A DNA stretch of 5,904 nt, from contig DATAYF010000589.1 of assembly GCA_036272735.1 (NCBI GenBank), positions 1 through 5,904 of the forward strand. Direction: 5' to 3'. The DNA comes from DATAYF01 sp036272735 (GTDB lineage Bacteria; Chloroflexota; Ktedonobacteria; Ktedonobacterales; Ktedonobacteraceae). Below, in pieces: positions 1-5,901 of this stretch; positions within the stretch are counted from its first letter, which is position 1, and the number at the start of each line of letters is the position of its first letter. The position numbers and the translations under genes were made by a program. The notes below the pieces were generated by a model. That model was not told the DNA's origin and searched no databases. It saw only the letters and a program-made list of their open reading frames with translations.

Positions 1-31
1 CGAAGGGTAGGACGCTCAGGATATGTAGTGA

Positions 32-87
32 AACGCATAAAGGAATGTTAATGGTTTGGCCAAACCATTAACATTCCTTTATGCGTT
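32..87. repeat. Perfect 56-bp palindrome, 28-bp arms, no spacer
   Basis: Bases 32-59 are the exact reverse complement of 60-87, centred on TTTGGCCAAA; the match stops at 31/88. As RNA it would form a very long hairpin, and it may end transcription or block antisense reading from a gene left of the window. No T-run follows on either side, so it is not a standard intrinsic terminator. It ends 6 bp before the -35 box of the next promoter, so a role as a regulator binding site is also possible. The symmetry is seen directly; the role is not known. Confidence 0.9.
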
Positions 88-93
88 CGCCGC

Positions 94-122
94 TTGATCG
101 CTCTCTTTCGCTATGGTACAAT
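94..122 (+). promoter_or_regulatory. Sigma-70-type promoter of the molybdoenzyme operon
   Basis: A -35 box TTGATC (94-99) and a -10 box TACAAT (117-122) are separated by 17 bp, and TGG directly before the -10 box supplies an extended -10 TGn. Transcription should start near 128-130, giving a leader of about 30 nt. A Shine-Dalgarno-like AAAGGTGAG at 145-153 precedes the ATG at 159. Confidence 0.75.
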
Positions 123-148
123 GAGAAGCTGCATTAGCATAGCGAAAG
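105..148. promoter_or_regulatory. Inverted repeat bracketing the -10 box, candidate operator
   Basis: CTTTCGCTATG at 105-115 is the exact reverse complement of CATAGCGAAAG at 138-148. One arm lies in the -35/-10 spacer and the other lies past the predicted start of transcription, touching the ribosome-binding site. The arms are 33 bp apart centre to centre, about three helical turns. The first arm is probably not transcribed, so an RNA hairpin is unlikely. A repressor site acting on DNA is the better inference; no regulator gene lies beside it. Confidence 0.5.
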
Positions 149-158
149 GTGAGCACAC

Positions 159-770
159 ATGAGCGAAGGATTTATCTCGCGAGGATTCCGCGGTCGCCGT
201 CAGCAGAGCGACCAGAGCGCCCGCATCCCGCCTGGACAATACCTTGAGCGCCGTTTTCCGGTCCTCTCAGCAGGGCCGACGCCGCATACGCCTCTCGCGG
301 CCTGGGATTTCACCATTGTAGGGGAAGTCGATGAGCCGAAACGCTGGAGCTGGGATGAATTGAAGGCCCTGCCGCACGAGGCGGTGACCAAAGACATCCA
401 CTGCGTGACCAAGTGGTCAAAACTGGACACGCACTGGGAAGGCGTCTCCCTCGATACGCTGCTGGGGCAGGTCCCCACCGCCGCCAGCTACGTGATCGCC
501 TTCTGTGATGGCGGCTATACCACCAACCTGCCTCTGGAAGAGGTGCTGGATGGGAAGGCGTGGGTGGTCGACACCTACGAGGGGGAGCCGCTGGCACCCG
601 AACACGGTGGCCCGCTACGTTTGCTAGTCCCCCACCTCTATTTCTGGAAGAGTGCCAAGTGGGTACGCGGCCTGCGCCTGGTCGATGAGGATGAACCGGG
701 CTTCTGGGAGTCGCTTGGCTATAACAATCATGGTGACCCATGGAAAGAGGAACGCTATTGGGGCGACTAA
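159..770 (+). CDS. Sulfite oxidase-like molybdopterin-dependent oxidoreductase
   Basis: This 203-aa protein consists almost entirely of one molybdopterin-binding domain of the sulfite oxidase fold (Oxidored_molyb type, related to MsrP/YedY). Residues 79-87 read DIHCVTKWS; Cys82 aligns with the family cysteine that binds molybdenum. Other family features are HGGPLR (149-154), YFWKSAKWVRGL (161-172) and the tail GYNNHGDPWKEERYW (187-201). There is no hydrophobic or Tat leader, although the N-terminus is Arg-rich, and no heme or dimerisation domain, so it should act in the cytoplasm, unlike exported MsrP. The ATG follows AAAGGTGAG. The next gene overlaps its end, and that gene's flavoprotein product is the likely electron partner. 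Substrate (a sulfoxide, sulfite or an N-oxide) cannot be told from sequence. Confidence 0.93.
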   Translation: MSEGFISRGFRGRRQQSDQSARIPPGQYLERRFPVLSAGPTPHTPLAAWDFTIVGEVDEPKRWSWDELKALPHEAVTKDIHCVTKWSKLDTHWEGVSLDTLLGQVPTAASYVIAFCDGGYTTNLPLEEVLDGKAWVVDTYEGEPLAPEHGGPLRLLVPHLYFWKSAKWVRGLRLVDEDEPGFWESLGYNNHGDPWKEERYWGD

Positions 771-1498
771 GCTGGCAACTCGCTGAAGTTGTGTCCACGC
801 AGGCAGAAACCACGCGCACGAAGAGCATCCGGCTTGCGGTCCCTACCTGGATGGGTCATCAAGCCGGTCAGCACGTGGATGTGCGCCTGACCGCCGAAGA
901 TGGCTACCAGGTCGAGCGCAGTTATTCGATTGCCTCGCCCCCCGAAGATGGTTCGCACGTAACGCTGACCGTCGAGCGGTTGGATGACGGGGAAGTGTCG
1001 CCCTACCTCACAGATGAACTGCGCGTCGGCGACAAACTGGAGCTGCGTGGTCCCATCGGGGGCTATTTCGTCTGGGAGGCGCGCATGGGCGGTCCGCTCT
1101 TGCTGGTCGCCGGGGGATCGGGTATTGTGCCCTTGATGGCGATGCTGCGCCACCGCGCCGCCGTGGGAAGCACCGTGCCAACCCGCTTGCTCTACTCGTC
1201 GCGCTCCTACCAGGACCTGATCTACCGCGACGAACTCGACCGTCTGGAAGGGCAGACTGCGATGCTGGAGGTGGCGCATACGCTGACCCGTGTGCAGCCG
1301 CCCGAGTGGATGGGCTATTCACGCCGCATCGATACCCAGATGCTGTGTGAGGTGGCCTGGCCGTTAGATCAACGCCCTCTGGCATTCATCTGCGGCCCTA
1401 CGTCGTTCGTGGAAACGGCCGCGGCGAGTCTCGTGGACCTGGGCTATGAACCAGGACGTATCAAGACCGAACGATTTGGAGCGACAGGAGAAGCATAA
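740..1498 (+). CDS. FAD-binding oxidoreductase, ferredoxin-NAD(P)H reductase superfamily
   Basis: The 252-aa product is a two-domain flavin reductase. Residues about 13-112 form the FAD-binding barrel with RSYS (60-63) for the flavin and GPIGGYF (104-110). Residues about 117-250 form the NAD(P)-binding domain with GGSGIVPLMAM (125-135), CGP (218-220) and ERFG (244-247). It ends there, with no 2Fe-2S domain of the BenC or VanB type, so electrons must pass straight from FAD to a partner. Overlap with the molybdoenzyme gene makes that enzyme the obvious acceptor. The start is uncertain: ATG 740 has only GGTGA 3 nt away, while TTG 758 follows AAAGAGG by 7 nt and would give 246 aa beginning just before the conserved SWQLAEV. 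The AAAGAGG also encodes conserved residues of the upstream protein, so it may be chance. Confidence 0.92.
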   Translation: MERGTLLGRLSWQLAEVVSTQAETTRTKSIRLAVPTWMGHQAGQHVDVRLTAEDGYQVERSYSIASPPEDGSHVTLTVERLDDGEVSPYLTDELRVGDKLELRGPIGGYFVWEARMGGPLLLVAGGSGIVPLMAMLRHRAAVGSTVPTRLLYSSRSYQDLIYRDELDRLEGQTAMLEVAHTLTRVQPPEWMGYSRRIDTQMLCEVAWPLDQRPLAFICGPTSFVETAAASLVDLGYEPGRIKTERFGATGEA

Positions 1499-1761
1499 TG
1501 GAGAACAAACTGGATGGTAATGCCGCCGGGGGCACCTTGCAGGAGATCTTCCCTTTTGATATGACACTTGTCCAGGCCACCTGTGCAGGCTGTGGCGCGA
1601 CCGATGTCATTGGTGCGCTGTCCGTCTACATGCACGCTATGGGGACGATTGTGCGCTGCCCCTCCTGTGACACTGTGCTCATCCGCGTGGCGCAGACGAA
1701 AGGACGAAACTTCCTGGACATGCGGGGCGTGCGCGTCTTGCAGATCAGCGTGGAGGCATAG
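1498..1761 (+). CDS. Small CxxC/CxxC zinc-ribbon-like protein (DUF6510-like)
   Basis: This 87-aa protein has two cysteine knuckles, CAGC (29-32) and CPSC (54-57), spaced as in zinc ribbons and rubredoxins. Between them is a hydrophobic stretch, and the C-terminus (about 69-85) has a strand-like RNFLDMRGVRVLQISV. It resembles the DUF6510 family, which I recall as a companion of sulfite-oxidase-like and flavin-reductase genes; that is memory, not a search. The ATG overlaps the previous stop (TAATG) and follows AGGAG by 7 nt, so it is translationally coupled to the reductase. Metal content is unknown: zinc would suggest a structural or assembly role, iron would suggest an electron carrier between the two enzymes. 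It is the last gene before the terminator. Confidence 0.85.
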   Translation: MENKLDGNAAGGTLQEIFPFDMTLVQATCAGCGATDVIGALSVYMHAMGTIVRCPSCDTVLIRVAQTKGRNFLDMRGVRVLQISVEA

Positions 1762-1780
1762 TTTCTTTGCTCAGGCAGAG

Positions 1781-1826
1781 TATACGGTCCTCTGGATTGA
1801 TAGTTCAGAGGACCGTATATATTTTT
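1781..1826 (+). terminator. Intrinsic terminator of the molybdoenzyme operon
   Basis: TATACGGTCCTCTG (1781-1794) pairs perfectly over 14 bp with 1806-1819 across an 11-nt loop, followed by TATTTTT. It sits 20 nt after the operon's last stop codon and 20 nt beyond the stop of the convergent gene. Read on the - strand it has no T-run, so it mainly serves the + strand. Confidence 0.9.
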
Positions 1827-1838
1827 GCCATCTACTGT

Positions 1839-2141
1839 TCATATAAATAAATAGCGATTGACAAAAAAATCGGCGTAGAAATTTTCCCAGCGTGATCCAG
1901 GAGCCTCACTCATTTGTTTTTTATCGACCAGCACAAGGAGATAAATCAAATCGCTTTTCAGCAGCTTTGCATTGAGCAACGCTTCAATCCCCTTTTCGCG
2001 CAAATGGCCCGCATACCAGATCGACCAATCGGGATCAACTCCATCGGTTGCTTTGAATGTGGTATGGTGATCCTCTGACGTTTGATGAAGCAGGTCAGCA
2101 AGCTGTCTTGCCCGTTGTTTTTTGTCCACGCTCATATTCAT
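1839..2141 (-). CDS. Hypothetical 100-aa protein
   Basis: The product is small, soluble and partly charged, with no signal peptide or membrane segment. Visible features are a helical N-terminus RQLADLLHQTSEDHH (12-26), TDGVDPDWSIWYAGHL (32-47), a hydrophobic helix around DLIYLLVLVDK (64-74), and an aromatic C-terminus WENFYADFFVNRY (85-97). The pattern LADLL..T...H and DW..WYA recalls a family of short uncharacterised proteins in actinobacteria and Ktedonobacteria; this is recall, not a search, and no activity is known to me. The start is ATG 2141 or ATG 2135; neither has a strong Shine-Dalgarno, only GGGAATGGGAA upstream. It follows the P450 on the same strand after 215 nt and probably has its own promoter. 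Confidence 0.7.
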   Translation of the reverse strand: MNMSVDKKQRARQLADLLHQTSEDHHTTFKATDGVDPDWSIWYAGHLREKGIEALLNAKLLKSDLIYLLVLVDKKQMSEAPGSRWENFYADFFVNRYLFI

Positions 2142-2191
2142 TGCCGTATTCCCATTCCCTGTGGAGTAGTGATAAAGAACAACTAATCAAC

Positions 2192-2220
2192 ATCATACAA
2201 ATTCCTTCTGCTCAGATAAA
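2192..2220 (-). promoter_or_regulatory. Possible weak promoter for the 100-aa protein
   Basis: On the - strand TTTATC (2220-2215) and TATGAT (2197-2192) are separated by 17 bp. The -10 box has five of six consensus bases, the -35 only three. It would start transcription near 2185, about 44 nt before the ATG. It is the best candidate in the 2142-2356 gap, which otherwise holds no gene. Confidence 0.35.
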
Positions 2221-2270
2221 ATGCGTCCTGCATTAACAATAACGTTTTGATTCGGGCAATGAGTTACAGA

Positions 2271-2312
2271 TGGAGTGGACTCTCCGCAACTTTATTAGCA
2301 CAGTCCACTCTA
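2271..2312. repeat. Inverted repeat downstream of the P450 gene
   Basis: GAGTGGACT (2273-2281) is matched exactly by AGTCCACTC (2302-2310) across a 20-nt loop; a G-T pair and a T-A pair extend it to 11 bp. A second small hairpin, AGATTC (2332-2337) with GAATCT (2346-2351), lies between it and the P450 stop. Neither is followed by a T-run on the - strand, so they are at best weak terminators or RNA-stabilising hairpins after the P450 message. Confidence 0.5.
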
Positions 2313-2356
2313 CTGAACCAGGTGGGTCTCAAGATTCCACTCAGAGAATCTGGGGA

Positions 2357-3778
2357 TTACACCATATCTACCATGGTCTGGACAGGACCACGCACCGGAG
2401 TGCGCTTAAATTGTCGATCCTGGGCGAAGATACTGACGGGCATGCCAGATTGCGCGTGCATCCTGAGATCCGTGGAGATCTTCGCATTGGGCCGCACCGC
2501 CAGGCGATAGCGCTGAAGCATCATCGCCAGCACGATCTTCAATTCTTGCATTGCGAACGACGCTGCGATACACATATGATGCCCCGCACTAAAAGGCAGG
2601 TATTCATAGGGCGAACGGTCCAGCGTCAACCAGCGCTCAGGCTTGAAGCGATCTGGTTCTTCATAGAGTTCGGGCATACGCTGGGTGATGAACTGGCTAT
2701 ATATAATATTGGTGTTGGCAGCCAGCTCGAAACCACCCAGTTCACATGCTTCAGTGGTGATTCTCAGACCCGCCATTGCGGGCGGGAACAGGCGCAGGCC
2801 CTCCTTTACAACACCCTCCAGCAGCGGCAACTGACTCAATTGTTCGACTGTTGGGGGCGCACCATGCAGTTTCGCATCTAGTTCATCGAGCAGATCGGCA
2901 AGGGAGTGGGGATGCTGCTCCAGCAGGAAATTCGTCCAGGTCAGGGCATTCGCAGTCGTCTCGTGCCCAGCAACATATAATGCGAATGCATGGCCGATGA
3001 GATTATCATCACTGAGCTTCTCGCCATCCTCATCATGCGTCTGGACCAGCATAGCCATGACATCGGTCGCCTCTGGTTGCGCCCGCTTCTGTTCGATAAT
3101 AGCACGAATTTCCGCCTCAAACTTTTGCGCGGCCTTCAAAGCCTGGCGATACGGTGAGCCAGGAGAATCGAACGGCATCAACATACCCAGCGTCATGACT
3201 TTGATCATATTCTGCATCTGATCGCTAAGTCTTTTCAATTTCACTTCATCATCAATCCCGAACAACGTCTTGACGGTCACGGCCTGCGTGAGCCGCTGCA
3301 TCTCCTTTAACAGATTAAGCTCACTGCCAGTGCTAGCCTGCCATCGATCAAGCATACGTTGCGTCTGATCGATCATATCGTTGTGGTAATGCACAATCTG
3401 CTTCTTATGGAAAGATGGCATCATCAAACGGCGCTGCTGCTTATGGTAATCGCCATCCATGCGCTGCAAATTATTTAACCACAGGCGGGTCAGCGCGGTC
3501 CCACGCGGAACCTTCTTTAATGCCTTATCATTGCTCGCATGGAAAAGATCAGGATTGGAGAGCAGGCGAAAATTGTATTGAGGGCCAAAGGCGAAGATCA
3601 CCATTGGATCATTCTTTGCTGCAACAGCGATATCGCCATAGGTAGTGTACATATGCCGTAAGCACGCGACGGGTTGTCGGTAAAGCTGGAGCATAGACGC
3701 TTTCGCACCGAGCAGTGGTAGGCCCTGTGGACCAGGAAGAGACGATCTGGTATGCGAAATTATTGTGTCTGTTGCCAT
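2357..3778 (-). CDS. Cytochrome P450 monooxygenase
   Basis: The 473-aa product is a full-length heme-thiolate monooxygenase. In order it shows the N-terminal Pro-rich hinge LPGPQGLPLLG (14-24) with no membrane anchor before it, the I-helix oxygen-activation motif AGHETT (270-275), the K-helix EGLR (326-329, the ExxR pair), FKPERW (378-383) and the heme loop FSAGHHMCIA (396-405) with ligand Cys403. The heme loop has His at C-2 and Ala at C+2; both are allowed in the general P450 signature, though Arg and Gly are commoner. Length and motif style resemble class-E, CYP110/CYP4-like enzymes acting on fatty acids or other lipids, but the substrate is inference only. No ferredoxin, reductase domain or fused partner lies nearby. 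It follows a TetR gene by 35 nt and is presumably controlled by it. An in-frame ATG at 3781 gives 474 aa but lies too near the ribosome-binding site. Confidence 0.97.
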   Translation of the reverse strand: MATDTIISHTRSSLPGPQGLPLLGAKASMLQLYRQPVACLRHMYTTYGDIAVAAKNDPMVIFAFGPQYNFRLLSNPDLFHASNDKALKKVPRGTALTRLWLNNLQRMDGDYHKQQRRLMMPSFHKKQIVHYHNDMIDQTQRMLDRWQASTGSELNLLKEMQRLTQAVTVKTLFGIDDEVKLKRLSDQMQNMIKVMTLGMLMPFDSPGSPYRQALKAAQKFEAEIRAIIEQKRAQPEATDVMAMLVQTHDEDGEKLSDDNLIGHAFALYVAGHETTANALTWTNFLLEQHPHSLADLLDELDAKLHGAPPTVEQLSQLPLLEGVVKEGLRLFPPAMAGLRITTEACELGGFELAANTNIIYSQFITQRMPELYEEPDRFKPERWLTLDRSPYEYLPFSAGHHMCIAASFAMQELKIVLAMMLQRYRLAVRPNAKISTDLRMHAQSGMPVSIFAQDRQFKRTPVRGPVQTMVDMV

Positions 3779-3783
3779 CATGT

Positions 3784-3789
3784 ACCTCC
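3784..3789 (-). promoter_or_regulatory. Strong ribosome-binding site that decides the P450 start
   Basis: GGAGGT on the - strand lies in the TetR-P450 gap. The GGAGG core is 3 nt from the ATG at 3781 but 6 nt from the tandem ATG at 3778, so the second ATG is favoured. It shows that the P450 has its own translation start in a shared message. Confidence 0.8.
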
Positions 3790-3813
3790 AAGATGGATCG
3801 AAGCCTACTACTT

Positions 3814-4527
3814 TTAGAGAGACGTAGCCATCTGTAAATGTTGAGAAATGCCTGTGAGCATCTGTTCAAAAAACGTGAGCATCCTGGGTGCCACTACTTC
3901 ACGTATCACATCATCAGCTACTAACTCAGGAGGTTCAAAGGATTGGCGTATCACATGAGCCAGAGCATTCACCCTTTCCTCAAGCGATACGCGGTCTTCT
4001 TCAGCAATCAGCGGATCAACAAGGCAAAAGCCGGTGACAGCAGCACTGAAAGCATACTGCTGTATATGCACGCTCATGTCCGTGCGCATCAGCCCCTGAT
4101 CGCGCAGTAAGGCAACAAATTGCTCAGGCGTATGCATCATACGAGTCTGTATTGCCAGCCTGCTCTGCACAAGCTTCCCCAGCAGTTCTCCATCCCCAAT
4201 AAACATGGCGTGTGCAATCGGTCTCTGCATGGTGATAAGCAAGAGGGAGCACATCATGCGATGAGGATAAAACTCCCTGTAATCATGGCGCATACGTTCC
4301 AGCAGCTTATCCCAGACCGCCATGATTTCACGCAACATCACGGTCTGAAACAGGGACTCCTTGGTTTTCCAGTGGAGGTAGATCGTGCCTGTACCAATAC
4401 CGGCCTGCTGCGCAATATCATTGATGGTTACTTTTTTGTAGCCCCAGCGCACAAGCTGTTCGGCAGCCACATGTACAATGAGTTCCACACGTTCTTGCTG
4501 TCTGGAGGGCACTTCAGTTTTTTCCAT
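3814..4527 (-). CDS. TetR/AcrR-family transcriptional regulator
   Basis: This 237-aa protein has the standard TetR layout. An N-terminal DNA-binding domain covers about residues 11-60, with helix-turn-helix TINDIAQQAGIGTGTIYLHW (34-53) followed by KTKESLF. The rest is an all-helical ligand and dimerisation domain with no recognisable binding motif, longer than the usual 190-210 aa. The reading frame opens at GTG 4533, but ATG 4527 has better spacing from GACGAG and is chosen. It is the first gene of an operon with the P450. A palindrome at its promoter suggests it represses itself and the P450 until a small molecule, possibly the P450 substrate, is bound. That role follows from context and family, not from direct evidence. 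Confidence 0.96.
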   Translation of the reverse strand: MEKTEVPSRQQERVELIVHVAAEQLVRWGYKKVTINDIAQQAGIGTGTIYLHWKTKESLFQTVMLREIMAVWDKLLERMRHDYREFYPHRMMCSLLLITMQRPIAHAMFIGDGELLGKLVQSRLAIQTRMMHTPEQFVALLRDQGLMRTDMSVHIQQYAFSAAVTGFCLVDPLIAEEDRVSLEERVNALAHVIRQSFEPPELVADDVIREVVAPRMLTFFEQMLTGISQHLQMATSL

Positions 4528-4543
4528 AGTCACTCGTCTTTAT

Positions 4544-4574
4544 TTGAATACGTTTGAAATTTATTCAATATTCA
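4544..4574. promoter_or_regulatory. Candidate TetR operator
   Basis: TTGAATA (4544-4550) and TATTCAA (4562-4568) form a perfect 7-bp inverted repeat with an 11-bp spacer, and a further TATTCA follows at 4569-4574. It lies 17-41 bp upstream of the chosen TetR start, covering the predicted start of transcription and just beyond. That is where an autorepressor of this family often binds. Confidence 0.5.
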
Positions 4575-4576
4575 TA

Positions 4577-4605
4577 ATAATAGGCTCACTGAAGTAAAAT
4601 GCCAA
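4577..4605 (-). promoter_or_regulatory. Promoter of the TetR-P450 operon
   Basis: On the - strand TTGGCA (4605-4600) and TATTAT (4582-4577) are separated by exactly 17 bp; each box has one mismatch to the sigma-70 consensus. Transcription should start near 4570, giving a leader of about 40 nt that runs through the TGAATA/TATTCA palindrome. Confidence 0.75.
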
Positions 4606-4741
4606 CCCTAACAAGAAAAGGGAGGTGTGGTTCCTTTGGTGATCATATTATATGGGTAATTGATGAAATTATCGCACGTAAGAATTCATTATTGCTACGT
4701 TTATATATAAGGATGAGTCAATTGCAAAAAGGAGGATTGGT

Positions 4742-5611
4742 ATGAAAGGGACAGCAAATCCATTTACCGCATTTATCAGCCTATTTCAACAGGCGGAATC
4801 TATTCTCATCGGCTCATTTATCCTTGCCGTCATTATTACGTATCTTGCTTATCATAGTAAAGGTATACGCAATCAATATGCAAAGAAGAAAACAAAGAAA
4901 AAGCTGTTTGCATATCACTGGTATGACAAGATGGGGACCCCTACATGGAGCTTTACCACGAGTTGGGCAACGACAATAACAACTCTCGGAGCGGTGCTTG
5001 GCACAATTCTTATGTCATTAAATTCAGATGATCAAAAAAAGTTCCAAACAGAAGGAGTGCTTGGGTTAAGCCTATTTTTCGGTTTAGTTGTGCTTATTGC
5101 TCCGCTCCTCTATAGTGCTGTCAGCGTGCATAAACGAGTCATCGATCAAGGGAAAGAGACACCTGAGTATCAAGGGTTCGTTTGGATGTTTACTATCATT
5201 TGCTGCCTTACTTTGTGGGCCGTTTATGGGCAATTGGTGACAGTAACAAATACCCTTACTGCCCTTGTTGTTTCTGATACTTTTCTGCGGGCCGTCTTTA
5301 TCACAGCGGTTATCATTTCGATTGTTGGCGTGTCGGCCTATGCCATTATGACAGTCCCCTGGACAATTCAGGACCAACTTGATAAGAAGAAAACGCCTAA
5401 ACCCACAACAAATCAAGAGCATCAGCATACTATCAGGCCAGGAGTTCTCCCTCAAGACGCTCTAGAGAAGCATGTACAAACCTTCGTTTCCAATATACAT
5501 GATACGCTCATGGCTTCTCTCACAGATGTGCCACAGGAACAGGATCAGAAAGTAGGAGAAACAGAAAATGAGTCGCCAGTGCCAGCAAAGGGAAGCTGGC
5601 CGCTTCTGTAA
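4742..5611 (+). CDS. Five-helix membrane protein of unknown function
   Basis: I do not recognise the family. The 289-aa product has five likely membrane helices at about residues 20-37, 71-92, 106-128, 145-168 and 182-206. After the first helix is a very basic stretch YAKKKTKKK (46-54), then HWYDKMGTPTWSF (59-71). The last about 80 residues are soluble, hydrophilic and rich in Gln, Glu, Lys and His. The basic loop and the DKKKTPK after helix 5 would both lie in the cytoplasm by the positive-inside rule only if helices 2-5 place them so, making the N-terminus external. AAAAAGGAGG ends 6 nt before the ATG, an excellent ribosome-binding site. The promoter is unclear: TTATATATAA (4701-4710) could hold a -10 box, but no good -35 is spaced from it. 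It is divergent from the TetR gene. Its AT-rich coding contrasts with the left operon. Confidence 0.85.
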   Translation: MKGTANPFTAFISLFQQAESILIGSFILAVIITYLAYHSKGIRNQYAKKKTKKKLFAYHWYDKMGTPTWSFTTSWATTITTLGAVLGTILMSLNSDDQKKFQTEGVLGLSLFFGLVVLIAPLLYSAVSVHKRVIDQGKETPEYQGFVWMFTIICCLTLWAVYGQLVTVTNTLTALVVSDTFLRAVFITAVIISIVGVSAYAIMTVPWTIQDQLDKKKTPKPTTNQEHQHTIRPGVLPQDALEKHVQTFVSNIHDTLMASLTDVPQEQDQKVGETENESPVPAKGSWPLL

Positions 5612-5769
5612 AAAATGTTTTTCTATATAGCATAATAGTTAGATGAAGCTAACCGGGCTTATAGCTGCCAAAAAATTTGGTTGATTTTGATGTTGTGATA
5701 AAACTAACGTGTTGTCTGCTTCTGAAAGGACGATGTACTTCTACCTATCCATTTGAGTGATTAACTGAA

Positions 5770-5901
5770 GACTCTCCCGGCTAAAGCACGGGAGGTTCTG
5801 AGGGTTCCTTCCACGCTTCCAGCCTCCCTGCCTGGGCAAGGGAGGTTGGCTCTGGTGTGGGTTCTCTCAGCCTTTTGGGCAGACGCGCTCCGGCTCGAGT
5901 C
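5770..5901. ncRNA. Omega-RNA-like structured RNA (TnpB or IscB guide type)
   Basis: Nested complementary segments give a full fold: GACTC (5770-5774) with GAGTC (5897-5901) closes the domain; hairpin 5774-5794 overlaps that closing stem by one base; CTGAGGG (5798-5804) pairs with 5864-5870; CCACGCT (5811-5817) pairs with 5854-5860; and 5819-5831 pairs with 5836-5849 as a 13-bp hairpin with a CTGG loop and one bulged A. Four pairs are G-U only if the + strand is transcribed and become A-C on the - strand, favouring a + transcript, as for an IscB-type RNA upstream of its gene. The - strand reading favours a TnpB-type RNA at the 3' end of tnpB. Either way the bases left of about 5766 would be the guide. 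Confidence 0.45.

Noticed and set aside
32..87. Palindrome as a standard intrinsic terminator
   Set aside because: No T-run follows the hairpin on either strand, so only the repeat itself is reported.
310..828. 172-aa - strand open frame
   Set aside because: It lies opposite the molybdoenzyme gene, has Pro/Arg/Ser-rich low-complexity content typical of GC-rich antisense frames, and shows no known motif.
767..1279. 170-aa - strand open frame
   Set aside because: It is antisense to the flavin reductase, whose motifs are unmistakable, and has no recognisable domain or ribosome-binding site.
740..1498. Flavin reductase as redox partner of the P450
   Set aside because: It is in a different operon on the other strand and lacks a 2Fe-2S domain, and no ferredoxin gene is present; the molybdoenzyme is the closer partner.
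1568..1846. 92-aa + strand open frame
   Set aside because: It overlaps the CxxC gene in another frame and runs through the intrinsic terminator.
2270..2881. 203-aa + strand open frame
   Set aside because: Most of it is antisense to the P450 C-terminal half including the heme loop. The protein has no recognisable motif.
4120..4557. 145-aa + strand open frame
   Set aside because: It is antisense to the TetR DNA-binding domain and is best explained as a shadow.
5581..5600. GCCAGC/GCTGGC hairpin as terminator of the membrane-protein gene
   Set aside because: It lies inside the coding end and the nearest T-run is about 18 nt away; pairing is only 6 bp.
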